DNA from: Paracoccus beibuensis
GTDB taxonomy: Bacteria > Pseudomonadota > Alphaproteobacteria > Rhodobacterales > Rhodobacteraceae
Direction: 5' to 3'
Length of the DNA: 64,000 nt
Assembly (NCBI RefSeq): GCF_026162625.1
Contig: NZ_JAOTBD010000014.1
Span: 1-64,000, forward strand
Shown: positions 16,913-26,106 of the stretch, one piece after another
How the letters are laid out: the number at the start of each line of letters is the position of its first letter
How positions within the stretch are numbered: the stretch's first letter is position 1
The notes under the pieces: model-generated
What the model saw: only the letters and a program-made list of their open reading frames with translations
Told to the model about the DNA's origin: nothing
Databases searched by the model: none
Program-made: the position numbers and the translations under genes

Positions 16913-18229
16913 ATGCTCAAGTTTCTCAGTTCGACCAGCGGGCGCGGCGCAAGCTGGACCACCTTCGGGTTTGTCGCCAGCTATGGCATCCGGCTGCTGT
17001 CCACCCTGGTCCTGACACGGCTTCTGGCCCCGGACGTCTTCGGTCTGATGAGCCTGGCCTGGGTCTTCATCGGCGCCATCTCGATGCTGAGCGATATCGG
17101 CACGATCCCGTCGGTCATCCGCAGCCCGCGCGGCGACGAGAAGGTCTTCCTGGATACAGCCTGGTCGATCCAGGCCATGCGCGGCCTGTGGATCGGCGGG
17201 CTGACGCTGCTGATCGCCTGGCCGGTGTCACGGCTTTATGACGAGCCGCAGCTTTTCCCCATCATCTGCGCCATTGCCGTGATGCCGGTGATCGGCGGGT
17301 TGAACTCGATTGCGGCAGCGACGTGCCGGCGCCACATGCAACTGCGGCAACTGACGCTGCTGGGCATGTTCTCGCAGATCTTCACGACATGCGCCAATGT
17401 CGCCTTTGCCTGGTGGCTGCAATCGGTCTGGTCCCTTGTTCTGGGATCGATCGCGGGTGCGCTGTTCGGCGTGATCCTCAGCTATGTCTGGCTGCCGCGC
17501 TATCGGCCCCGACTGACCTTCGATCGGGATGTGATGGCCGAGATCGTGACCTTCGGCCGCTGGATCCTGCTGGGCACGCTGTTCACCTACCTGGGCGGCA
17601 AGGGCTCGACCGCGATCATGGGTTTCGAGGTTCCCGTCGAGATCCTGGGGATGATCACCCTCGCGTCGACCATTGCCTGGGCCTTGGGTGATCTGGTCAG
17701 CCGGGTCCTGGACCAGGTGGCCTTTCCCACGATGGCCCGGCTTCACCGCGAGGGGCGGCCGCTGAACTCTCCGGTCGACAAGGTCAAGAAGATCAGCCTC
17801 TTTGCCATCCTGCCCTGCTTCCTGGTCCTGAGCTTCGTCAGCCAGCCGCTGATCGATCTGCTTTATGATCAGCGTTACACCATGGCTGGAAGTTTCCTGG
17901 CCCTGCTGTCCCTGAACGGCGCCATCGGAATCCTGTCCATGCCCTATCAGAATGCCATGCTGGCCGCCGGAAACAGCCGCGGCCATTCGATCGTCATGGG
18001 GGCCTTCTCGATCTCGCGAATCGTGCTGATGGTGATCGGCGCCCATTTCTACGGTATCTACGGGCTGCTGACCGGGCTCGGCGCGGGTGGTCTTGTCACC
18101 TACGCTATCTCGATCTGGATGGCCCGCAAGAGCGGGATCGGCAGCCTGGCATATGACCTGATTTTTCTTGCCATCACCTTGCCGGTATACCTTTATACCC
18201 TGACGACACTGGGGACACCGCTCGCCTGA
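16913..18229 (+). CDS. Wzx-like lipid-linked oligosaccharide flippase (MOP superfamily)
   Basis: A 438-residue polytopic membrane protein with about 12 hydrophobic segments. It starts with ASWTTFGFVASYGIRLLSTLVLTRLLAPDVFGLMSLAWV, here summarised as residues 13-50, the conserved first helix pair of polysaccharide flippases with the RLLAPDxFG signature, and includes FGRWILLGTLFTYLG in the middle. It should flip undecaprenyl-linked repeat units to the periplasmic face. The ATG at 16913 is preferred to an upstream one because it places the first helix at the usual position. Pyruvyl transferase and two GT2 genes follow on the same strand. Confidence 0.88.
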   Translation: MLKFLSSTSGRGASWTTFGFVASYGIRLLSTLVLTRLLAPDVFGLMSLAWVFIGAISMLSDIGTIPSVIRSPRGDEKVFLDTAWSIQAMRGLWIGGLTLLIAWPVSRLYDEPQLFPIICAIAVMPVIGGLNSIAAATCRRHMQLRQLTLLGMFSQIFTTCANVAFAWWLQSVWSLVLGSIAGALFGVILSYVWLPRYRPRLTFDRDVMAEIVTFGRWILLGTLFTYLGGKGSTAIMGFEVPVEILGMITLASTIAWALGDLVSRVLDQVAFPTMARLHREGRPLNSPVDKVKKISLFAILPCFLVLSFVSQPLIDLLYDQRYTMAGSFLALLSLNGAIGILSMPYQNAMLAAGNSRGHSIVMGAFSISRIVLMVIGAHFYGIYGLLTGLGAGGLVTYAISIWMARKSGIGSLAYDLIFLAITLPVYLYTLTTLGTPLA

Positions 18230-18313
18230 TATAATCTGTTTGAATCCGGCGGCCTGTCCTGAATACCCTGGACAAATAAGTGCTGTTGAGATCAATTTTT
18301 TATCGGGTGGGTT

Positions 18314-19336
18314 ATGGCAGAAGAACGAACGTCCTCCTCCGTGAATAGGGCGATGCTGGATATCTATCGCTCTTTCCTGAAAGATATCAGGGAAGACGCC
18401 CGGAATTATTCGGTGGTCGATTACCCTGCATACAACAACATGGGGGACCTCGCGATCTGGATGGGGCAACGGCAGGTCTTGCGCGATGTCTTCAGGAAAG
18501 ACCCGCGCTATGTCGCGTCGCAGCAGGACTATCGCAAGGATATCGACAAGTTCTGCACGGACGGCATCATCTTCATCAATGGCGGCGGGAATTTCGGAAA
18601 CCTGTGGCCGTCTCACCAGGAATTCCGCCTGCGGATCATCCGGGACTATCCCCACAGGAAGATCGTCCAGCTTCCCCAGTCGATCTGCTTTTCGGGGCCC
18701 GAGCATCTCGAGGAGACGAAATCCCTGATCGGGTCGCACAAGAATTTCCACCTCTGCGTTCGGGATCAGACGTCCTTCGATTTCGCTGTGCGCGAATTTG
18801 ATTGCCCGGTCTATATGGCACCCGACGCGGCGCACTGCATTCCCACGTATTCGGCGGAAACTGCGACAAGGGAAATATTCTCGCTTGTCCGGCGAGACAA
18901 GGAAAGTTCGATCCCCGACCTTCGCGATCTTCTGTCCCAGTACGGTCCCACGGCGGATTGGGAAGGGATCGACCGGTATTTCTATGAAAACGAGGGTGCC
19001 ATCGACAGGCTTTTCCGGCGCAGGCTGCAGTACAAGTTTTCATCTTCCAGGATCATGATGTCATATCGGCTGAAGATGTATGATCGCCTGGCCCGGAACT
19101 CCATCGACAAGGGCACTAAGCTTCTGTCCCAGGGCGAAATGATCGTCTCGGACCGCCTGCATGCGCATATCATCTGCGTTCTGATGGGCAAGCGTCACAT
19201 CGCCATCGACAATGCGAACGGGAAGGTCGGGGAATACATCAGAAAGTGGGGCGACTTCGGCTTGACCCGCTTGGTCGAATCCAGGAAATCGCTGCTGCAA
19301 AGTCTTGAAACCTCGCGACCCTTGCCTGCGGTTTGA
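18314..19336 (+). CDS. polysaccharide pyruvyl transferase family protein
   Basis: A 340-residue soluble enzyme with PAYNNMGDLAIWMGQR (about 38-53), IIFINGGGNFGNLW (about 86-99), QLPQSI, CVRDQTSF, MAPDAAH and late VSDRLHAHIICVLMGK. These are the conserved blocks of the ExoV/CsaB pyruvyl transferase family, which adds ketal pyruvate from phosphoenolpyruvate to sugars of exopolysaccharides and gives them negative charge. It is codirectional with the flippase gene 84 bases before it. The local sequence is slightly more AT-rich than its neighbours. Confidence 0.85.
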   Translation: MAEERTSSSVNRAMLDIYRSFLKDIREDARNYSVVDYPAYNNMGDLAIWMGQRQVLRDVFRKDPRYVASQQDYRKDIDKFCTDGIIFINGGGNFGNLWPSHQEFRLRIIRDYPHRKIVQLPQSICFSGPEHLEETKSLIGSHKNFHLCVRDQTSFDFAVREFDCPVYMAPDAAHCIPTYSAETATREIFSLVRRDKESSIPDLRDLLSQYGPTADWEGIDRYFYENEGAIDRLFRRRLQYKFSSSRIMMSYRLKMYDRLARNSIDKGTKLLSQGEMIVSDRLHAHIICVLMGKRHIAIDNANGKVGEYIRKWGDFGLTRLVESRKSLLQSLETSRPLPAV

Positions 19337-19434
19337 CAATCGCGGCCCTGGGCTGGATACCGGTCCAAGCAAGCACCAGCGGAACCTGCAGGTCCGGGTG
19401 ATTTCAGACGTGCCGAAGGATGCCGGAAGGGAAG

Positions 19435-20379
19435 ATGACCTTAGAAGATGCCGGTAATCCGGTGCGGCTTTCCGTGGTCATGCCGGTATTCGACGCCGCG
19501 CGTTATCTTCCCGCGGCGTTGGACAGCGTCCTGGGGCAGAGCTTTGCCGATTTCGAATTCCGGATCCATGACGACGGCAGCCGGGACGACAGTTGGGCGA
19601 TACTGACCGACTATGCGGCCCGGGACGCGCGCATCCGCATCAGCCGGGGGCCGAACCAAGGTTTGCCCGCGACGCTGAACCGGATGATCAAGGACGCCTC
19701 GGGAGAGTTGATCGCCCGGTTCGATGCCGACGACCTGTGCCTGCCGGACCGCTTTGAAAGGCAGGTCGCCCGGTTCGACCGTGATCCCGGCCTTGTGGTT
19801 TCAGGCGGCGCGGCACAGATCATCGATGCAGACGGTTATCCTATCTCGGTCAAGTTTCTGCCGCGAACCCATGACGACATCGACAATCTGAACCTGCGGG
19901 GCAAGACGTCGTTCCAGCACCCCGCCGTCATGATGCGCCGGGACGCGGTGCTGGCCGTGGGCGGGTATCACCCGGATTTTCACGGCGCCGAGGATCACGA
20001 CCTGTGGCTGCGCCTGGCCGAGATCGGGCGGCTGGAAAACCTGCCGGACGTGCTGATCCGCTATCGCATTCATGACAGCAGCATCAGCAGCACCAAGCGC
20101 GACCTTCAGCGCCAGCTGTGCCTGCGCGCCTGCAAGGCCGCATGGCAGCGCCGCGGCATCACCGACGGGCGGTTCGAATACCAGGAATGGCGGATGGGCG
20201 ACGACGCGCAGTCCCGGCTGGCCTTCACCATCGATTATGCCTGGCAGGCCTGGTCGCATGGCTATCGCGGCAGCTGGCGTCACTATGCGCTGAAGGCGCT
20301 GCGCCAGGCGCCGTCGTCCAAAGCCGCCTGGAAGGTGCTTCTGGTCGGGGCGCTGCGTCGCCCGAAGGTGCGGTCATGA
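19435..20379 (+). CDS. glycosyltransferase family 2 protein
   Basis: A 314-residue GT-A enzyme. N-terminal LSVVMPVFDAARYLPAALDSVLGQ is the classic GT2 opening, followed by DDGSRDDS, the metal-binding RFDADD and a late EDHDLWLRLAE motif. There are no membrane helices, so it acts at the cytosolic face on the lipid-linked repeat unit. An ATG 15 bases upstream is possible; the one at 19435 has a GGAAGGGA ribosome site just ahead. It overlaps the next GT2 gene by four bases (ATGA), and the two share the same domain plan, suggesting an old duplication. Confidence 0.9.
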   Translation: MTLEDAGNPVRLSVVMPVFDAARYLPAALDSVLGQSFADFEFRIHDDGSRDDSWAILTDYAARDARIRISRGPNQGLPATLNRMIKDASGELIARFDADDLCLPDRFERQVARFDRDPGLVVSGGAAQIIDADGYPISVKFLPRTHDDIDNLNLRGKTSFQHPAVMMRRDAVLAVGGYHPDFHGAEDHDLWLRLAEIGRLENLPDVLIRYRIHDSSISSTKRDLQRQLCLRACKAAWQRRGITDGRFEYQEWRMGDDAQSRLAFTIDYAWQAWSHGYRGSWRHYALKALRQAPSSKAAWKVLLVGALRRPKVRS

Positions 20380-21326
20380 CTGACGTTTCGGTCGTCATGC
20401 CGGCGCGCAACGCCGCCGCGACCATTGTCGAGGCGCTGAACTCGCTGCGCGACCAGGCCCCCCTGGCCGAGATCATCGTGATCGACGACGGATCGACCGA
20501 TGACACCGCCAGCCGCATCGCTGCCCTGAACGACGACCGCATCCGCATCCTGCCCGGCCCGCAGAGCGGCATCTCGGCCGCGCTGAACGCAGGCTTCCTG
20601 GCCGCGCGTCATCCGCTGGTCGCGCGGTGCGATGCGGACGACCTGTATCTGCCCGGCCGGCTGGCGACCCAGGTGGACTGGCTGTCACGCCACCCGGATC
20701 ATGTCGCCGTCTCGGGCGGGTTTCTCAGCCTGGACGGGCGCGGGCGGATCCTGGCGCGACTTGCAGCCGAAGGTCCCGCACGCGAGGTGACCGCAGATCT
20801 GCGGTCGGGCCATGCCGTGACCCACCTGTGCACCTGGCTGATCCGGCGCGAGGCGCTGCTGAAAACAGGGGGGGCGCGTTCCTGGTTCGTAACGGCCGAG
20901 GATGTCGACCTGCAGTTCCGCCTGTCGTTTCTGGGCCCCGTCTGGCACCTGCCCGACCCGGTTTACGGATACAGGCTGCATGATGGCTCGATCACGCATG
21001 GCCGCCGTGCGGCGCAGTTGACGTTCTACGATATCGCCGCCCGCGATTTCGCGCATGAGCGGGGCCGGACGGGCACCGACGCGCTGGAACAAGGATGCCC
21101 GCCCGACCTGCCGGACTTCCCCGATGAGGACAGTCCCCGAAACACCGCCGCCCGGCAGATGGCGGGGCATCTGGTGTCGCAGGCATGGCGCTGCCACCTG
21201 AATGGCCAGCGCGGAACGGGACTGCGCCTGATGGTCCGGGCCTTGGCGCAGGACCCCTGGACGTGGGGCCATTGGCGGGGGCTGGTCGTGATGACGGCCA
21301 AGTCGCTCTGTCCAGGACGCAGCTGA
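20376..21326 (+). CDS. glycosyltransferase family 2 protein
   Basis: A 316-residue GT2 enzyme starting VSVVMPARNAAATIVEALNSL, with IDDGSTDDT, the metal-binding RCDADD, and the acceptor-side TAEDVDLQFRLS. The frame is open far upstream inside the previous gene, but the ATG overlapping that gene's stop is the obvious coupled start. It is the last gene of the run flippase, pyruvyl transferase, GT2, GT2, and probably adds one residue of the repeat unit. Donor sugar unknown. Confidence 0.9.
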   Translation: MTDVSVVMPARNAAATIVEALNSLRDQAPLAEIIVIDDGSTDDTASRIAALNDDRIRILPGPQSGISAALNAGFLAARHPLVARCDADDLYLPGRLATQVDWLSRHPDHVAVSGGFLSLDGRGRILARLAAEGPAREVTADLRSGHAVTHLCTWLIRREALLKTGGARSWFVTAEDVDLQFRLSFLGPVWHLPDPVYGYRLHDGSITHGRRAAQLTFYDIAARDFAHERGRTGTDALEQGCPPDLPDFPDEDSPRNTAARQMAGHLVSQAWRCHLNGQRGTGLRLMVRALAQDPWTWGHWRGLVVMTAKSLCPGRS

Positions 21327-21693
21327 GGCAGGACGGACGGCATTGGCCGCGGCCATTCGACCAAAGTCCGATTTAACCTGACCAACCGAAGCCATTCCAA
21401 TAGCTTTCAAGAAATGGCGCGACATTCGTGTTGCCGCCGGGTCGGGATTTTTTTCGTGCGGGGGCCGGTTAAGCTGGTCAGGAATTCGGGTGGTGCAAAG
21501 TCATGTCACACTCTGGCGATAGACGATCAATCAATTCGATGCAGCACATTCAGATATTGCACATGCAAAAGCAGCATTCCGCCGAGAGCGGGCTCTCCAC
21601 CTTTCAACCCCAGCGATCTCTGCTAGGTGCTGCGCCTATCAAAGAGGCCCTCATGGCCCGAACGCACTCTCCGCATGATCAAAGGGACAGCTA
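21327..21693. other. intergenic, no gene seen
   Basis: This 367-base gap precedes the large beta-helix gene and must hold its promoter. Composition drops to moderately AT-rich around 21500-21570. Short ORFs inside it have no ribosome sites or recognisable products. No hairpin or repeat stood out. Confidence 0.4.
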
Positions 21694-24660
21694 ATGCTTT
21701 TGCGCGACCTTATTATGGCCATACCCAGTCTTGCCACGCCACACCAGCCGCAGATCCGCACCGAGCAAACCACCTTTGCCAATCCGTTCCAGATGGAGCA
21801 GCAGCTCGAAACGGGTTCTTCGAACCTGCGCGAATTCTATCAGGCCAACAATGTGGATGCTGCGCGGCCGGCCCTGCCTGTGAATACCGAACCCCAGCCC
21901 GAACCCCAGCCCGAGCCCGAGCCCCAGCCCGAACCTGAACCCCAGCCCGAACTGCCGCCCGCAAGCGATCCGCTCGAGCCGGGAGCGCAGTCGGGTTCGG
22001 CCATGGCCGGGCGTGTCACCATACTGGACCTGGACGTCGAGAACCCCGAGAACGTTCAGGCGGTGCGCATCCTGGAAGGCCCGGAACATGGCCACCTGAG
22101 CGTCAATCCCGACAACAGCCTGGCGCTGGTCCTGTCCGAGGATCCCGACCAGACGCAGGACCTGACCTTCCAGTACGAGGTCACCTTTGCGGATGGCAGG
22201 ACCCAAGTCGTCGACACATCGGTCAATGTCGAGGCCAGCGCCGAACCGGAAGGTTGGGGCATGGGCAACTTCTACATGCTGGAACAGAGCCCGTCCGGTG
22301 AGGTCGTCGTCGAACATGGCGACAACCACCGCAAGGTCTACGTGACAGCGGGCGAACACGGCCTGAGCCAGGAAGACATCGCCAGGGCCGAAGGGCTGAG
22401 CGCCAAGAAGATCACCAGCGAATGGCTGCGCGATCATCCCGAATACGGCGCCGCGCCGGACAAGGCGCTGGCCGTGGACGTGGGGATGAGCCTCTGGTAC
22501 GACGCCACCGGCCGCCGCGAGGCCCCCAATTCGAACTGGTTGCTGTTCGAGCGGGGCTATGAATACGGCGACGTGGGCCGGGTGATCAACCGCGGCGCCT
22601 CGGGCGAAAGTGCGCTGCACCCGCAATATGTCGGCGCCTATGGCGAGGGGGCCGATCCGAAACTGTCTGGCGGCATCCTGATCTTCCAGGAGCTGAGCTC
22701 TCACATCGTCATCCAGAACCTGGACGTGTCGTCGATGACCCTGCTGGGTGGCGAAAACATCCTGCTGGACGGCATGACCTTCACCAAGGACATGGTCAAC
22801 CTCAAGAATACCGAGGGCCTGACCGTCCAGAACTCCGAAATCTTCGACGTGGCCAAGGACGAGCCGTTCAACGACGCAAGCACCTGGTGGGCTTCGCAGA
22901 ACCGGACGAGCGGCATGTACCTGTCGGGCGTCGAGGGCGGGCTGCTGCGCGACAACGTGTTCGACCGCAATGGCTGGGCGGAAGGTTACGACTACAACCT
23001 GTCGTCGTCCGACCCGATGCCGCCCAGCATGTATAACCATAACCTGTATGTCCAGTCGACCAACGAAGACATCACCGTGCGCGACAACATCTTCATGCGC
23101 GGTGCGTCCTTCGGCGCACAGGTGCGGCCCGGCGGCGTGATCGAGGGCAATACCTTCATCGACAACAACGCGGCTGTGAACTTCTTCCACGGCCACAACT
23201 ATACGCTGCTGCTGGACAACCTGGTGACCTCGGCGGGCCACAAGGCGGTCGCGGACTATCAGGGCGGCCAGTCCTACGGGATCGATAACTATGGCAAGAT
23301 GTCCAGCCTGATCGGCAACGTGATCGCCCACCTGGCCGATCCGAAGAATGCCGCTGAACAGGCCGAGAAGGTGATGAACCAGAAAGACCTGGAGAACTGG
23401 GAGGGCAACTATACCAACGACACCCTCGTCTATCGGTGGGCCACGACGGAACGTGGCGCCAAGGACAACCCGAACCAGAATGTCGATGGCCTGGACACGG
23501 CCGTGCTGGACCAGACCACCATCCAGAACTTCGCCTCCGACCTCCTGGGCAAGAAGGGCGCGACGATTTCAGACCTGGGCGACTTCCTGCGCGCGCAGGC
23601 CGGCGGCAAGCTGGACGGCGTTGTCGATGCCGACGTGATCAACGCGTTCTTCCGCGAAGGCTTCGGCCTGTCGACGGAACTGCGCGGCGCAAGCGAGATG
23701 CTGCGCTTTGTTCCCGACGATCGCGGTGACGGCATACGGTGGGACAACCGCCTGAACTGGAACACCGAAGACATGCCCGGCACCCAGGACGGCGACAGCG
23801 TCGACCTGGGCGGCAACCGGGTCCTGTTTGCAGCGCAGACGGTCACGGTCGACGACTTCGTCTTTGGCGACAACGGCAACCTGAAGGTCAACAGCGGCCG
23901 TCTGAACATCGACGGCGATCTGTCGGTGGCCGATGACGGCAACCTTCTGCAGGTCGACAATGCCGGACAGGTCTGGATCGACGGATATCGCGACAGCGGC
24001 GTGCTGGAGATCGACATCCGGGGTGGCCGCTTTGCCAATGCCGGCGACGTGGCGGGTCCGGTCCAGCTGGCGCTGCAGGACGACGGACAGGTCATCCTGG
24101 CAAGCTCGGGCGGCAGCTTCGAGATGGGTGAGGGCAGCAGCCTGTCCATCACCGGCAAATCTGGCAAGATCGGCTTCGATGGCGCCACGGACGACGCCGC
24201 GGTACTGCGCATGAACGACGGTGCGGAACTGTCCTTCGTCGCCTCGGAAACGGGCTTGGGCAAGCTGGCCGAGTTCCGTTCGGGCGCCATGGGCGAGACG
24301 AACGAGGTCACCTCGGGCGTTCGTCTGGACGGGGCGCTGAACATCGACCTCTCTGACTGGAGCGGGTCGAAGAAGGCCGGAACCAGCCTGCTGATGGATG
24401 TCGACCAGCTGGTCGGGACCTTCGACCAGATCGACATCCTGGGCCTGGGCGACCGCCAGGACGCGCTGGTCCGCATCGACTATGTCCGCGACGAGATCTC
24501 GTTGGTTCTGGGCGACGACGGCAAGGGCAGCGGTGATATCCGCATGGTCACGTCGGGCGAGGAAACCTTCGTCGACTACAGCGACGACGCTGCCCTGACG
24601 CAGTTGTGGGACGCGCTGTTTGCCTCCGCAGGCGAGTTGGTCGACAACCCGCTGCAATAG
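21694..24660 (+). CDS. large beta-helix surface/secreted protein with Pro-Glu-Gln tether
   Basis: A 988-residue acidic protein. Residues 1-60 carry no Sec signal peptide; 62-90 is a repeat of Pro-Gln/Glu pairs; about 105-182 resembles a cadherin/Ig-like domain (GHLSVNPDNSLALV, YEVTFADG); about 185-570 is a right-handed parallel beta-helix (turns such as SHIVIQNLDVSSM, NTEGLTVQNSEIFD, NEDITVRDNIFM); about 690-960 is a second region of regular short Gly/Asp-rich strands. Such helices are common in polysaccharide lyases and epimerases, but I see no definite catalytic motif. AAAGGGA six to seven bases before the ATG at 21694 sets the start. Export by a type I system or unusual signal is possible. 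Binding or modification of the exopolysaccharide is inferred. Confidence 0.75.
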   Translation: MLLRDLIMAIPSLATPHQPQIRTEQTTFANPFQMEQQLETGSSNLREFYQANNVDAARPALPVNTEPQPEPQPEPEPQPEPEPQPELPPASDPLEPGAQSGSAMAGRVTILDLDVENPENVQAVRILEGPEHGHLSVNPDNSLALVLSEDPDQTQDLTFQYEVTFADGRTQVVDTSVNVEASAEPEGWGMGNFYMLEQSPSGEVVVEHGDNHRKVYVTAGEHGLSQEDIARAEGLSAKKITSEWLRDHPEYGAAPDKALAVDVGMSLWYDATGRREAPNSNWLLFERGYEYGDVGRVINRGASGESALHPQYVGAYGEGADPKLSGGILIFQELSSHIVIQNLDVSSMTLLGGENILLDGMTFTKDMVNLKNTEGLTVQNSEIFDVAKDEPFNDASTWWASQNRTSGMYLSGVEGGLLRDNVFDRNGWAEGYDYNLSSSDPMPPSMYNHNLYVQSTNEDITVRDNIFMRGASFGAQVRPGGVIEGNTFIDNNAAVNFFHGHNYTLLLDNLVTSAGHKAVADYQGGQSYGIDNYGKMSSLIGNVIAHLADPKNAAEQAEKVMNQKDLENWEGNYTNDTLVYRWATTERGAKDNPNQNVDGLDTAVLDQTTIQNFASDLLGKKGATISDLGDFLRAQAGGKLDGVVDADVINAFFREGFGLSTELRGASEMLRFVPDDRGDGIRWDNRLNWNTEDMPGTQDGDSVDLGGNRVLFAAQTVTVDDFVFGDNGNLKVNSGRLNIDGDLSVADDGNLLQVDNAGQVWIDGYRDSGVLEIDIRGGRFANAGDVAGPVQLALQDDGQVILASSGGSFEMGEGSSLSITGKSGKIGFDGATDDAAVLRMNDGAELSFVASETGLGKLAEFRSGAMGETNEVTSGVRLDGALNIDLSDWSGSKKAGTSLLMDVDQLVGTFDQIDILGLGDRQDALVRIDYVRDEISLVLGDDGKGSGDIRMVTSGEETFVDYSDDAALTQLWDALFASAGELVDNPLQ

Positions 24661-24667
24661 ATGCAAC

Positions 24668-24740
24668 CTGCACGCGGGATCCTGGTTTTCGCGTGCAGCC
24701 CTCTTCATCCCGGCGGCCGCAGTCTTCTGCCCGCCGGGAT
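24668..24740 (+). terminator. two tandem hairpins after the beta-helix gene
   Basis: Hairpin one pairs CTGCACGCG (24668-24676) with 24690-24698 over a 13-base loop. Hairpin two pairs ATCCCGGCGG (24707-24716) with 24731-24740 over a 14-base loop and is followed by CTTCTGTTT. Both stems are perfect. They begin eight bases after the stop codon. The remaining gap to 25079 becomes AT-rich from about 24915 and presumably holds the next gene's promoter. Confidence 0.7.
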
Positions 24741-25079
24741 CTTCTGTTTGCGCACCGGCAGGCGTGAACCCCCCGGAATGCCACTGGCTGTCCCCTCTTG
24801 TCTTGGAAATCCGGTGACTTGCGCCGTCGCCATCGCTGGCCGTGTTTTTAACGGCAGCAGGCAAAGGCAGCATAGCGTTCCATCGACACATTCCGGCATT
24901 TTTCAGGTCGTTCGATTTACCTGAAGTTGAAAATAAAATAGATTATCTCATTATTGGTGTATAAATCTATCCATTTAGACAGGTCGGTCAATCAGACAAA
25001 TAGGAACTATAAACAGATGGGGTCAGTTAAAAACGACATGCCTGTGTAGACGTCTTAATTATTACCGAGGATTCTGGTC

Positions 25080-25733
25080 ATGATCGCGAGTGCACGCACG
25101 TACCTTGGTGCTGCCGTATTGCTGGCAGGTTTCAATACCGTTCCTGCATGGAGTGCCACAGTGACCGTCCTGTCAGGAGGCCCAGCTGGCGGAACCGCAG
25201 TTGATTTGAAGGTGAGCGATTTCGAACGCCTCGGGAATTGTGGAGGTGGCGGATCTGTTGTGAATGACGGCTGTTCGGTGGTGGTAAAGAGTGACCGCCT
25301 TGCCCCCCATGCCTCGGGCCGGTTCGATCCGCCCCCGCAAAATTACTGGATCGATAGTGCTGATATCGACAAGCTGAAGTGGACGGTAAATTCGTCCACA
25401 CCATTCACATCCTTGGCATTCGCTTTGACAGATGCGCATGACCAGAAGAATAGCCACTTCTCCATGTCTTTCAACGATGACGGGAAATGGACATCCATCT
25501 GGGATATTCCCTCGAGGCTGCCGAACAGCAATTTGTTCTGGCTGATGGTAGATTTCGGCAAAGAGGTGACGAGCGCCGATTTGATGTTCTCGACCAGGCT
25601 CAACGATGGCTACGGCATTTCCGATGTCACGATTGACAGCCCGGCTCCGGTTCCGGTTCCATCCGCAGCCCTGATGCTCATGAGCGGAGCAGCTTTTCTG
25701 TCGTTCTTCCGCAGGCGAAACAAAGCCGCCTGA
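25080..25733 (+). CDS. VPxPA-CTERM sorted secreted protein, function unknown
   Basis: A 217-residue protein with a signal peptide (LGAAVLLAGFNTVPAWSA, cleavage near residue 26), a beta-rich middle with a Cys pair (NCGGGGSVVNDGC), and a C-terminus PVPVPSAALMLMSGAAFLSFF followed by RRRNKAA. The motif reads VPVPSA rather than VPLPA but keeps the motif-helix-basic layout. The regular DSADIDKLKW and KEVTSADLMFS strands suggest a carbohydrate-binding-like sandwich; no family is recognised. It follows the beta-helix gene and is separated from the next GT61 gene by 373 bases. Base composition is more AT-rich than its neighbours, hinting at separate acquisition. Confidence 0.75.
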   Translation: MIASARTYLGAAVLLAGFNTVPAWSATVTVLSGGPAGGTAVDLKVSDFERLGNCGGGGSVVNDGCSVVVKSDRLAPHASGRFDPPPQNYWIDSADIDKLKWTVNSSTPFTSLAFALTDAHDQKNSHFSMSFNDDGKWTSIWDIPSRLPNSNLFWLMVDFGKEVTSADLMFSTRLNDGYGISDVTIDSPAPVPVPSAALMLMSGAAFLSFFRRRNKAA

Positions 25734-26106
25734 TCAGAGAACGCTTCAAGCAGCTTTGCTAAACGGAACGCAGTTAGCCTTGCGGCCCCCAAGGTTGCCG
25801 TCTCGCAGCCCGAAACACCTCAAGGTCAAGGCGTTCGGTATTGCCGCTGCCTTCACCCCAAGTTTCGTCCACCATCGGCTTGACGTCCGAGCCATCCGAG
25901 AAAAACCCTTCTTCCTTTGCCCGAACTTTCACGGCAACAGATGCCGAGAGACCGGGGGCAATCCAGTTGTCATGGTTCAGGCTCTGACAATCGACGAATC
26001 TGGCGCTCAGCTAGACTGAGTGAAATTCTTCCTATAGTTGCGATGCAGAAGGCGTTCGCAATTTCCGGAAATCCAAAAGGAACCGGCACCCGTGGGAGAA
26101 CGAAGT
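25734..26106. other. intergenic, no gene seen
   Basis: This 373-base stretch between a CTERM protein gene and the GT61 gene has moderate GC content and a few short ORFs with no support. No strong hairpin was found after the upstream stop codon. The GT61 promoter should lie in its second half. Confidence 0.4.

Noticed and set aside
21890..21960. Short periodic DNA repeat resembling a CRISPR or minisatellite
   Set aside because: It is the in-frame coding repeat for Pro-Gln/Glu pairs of the beta-helix protein; there are no spacers and no cas genes.
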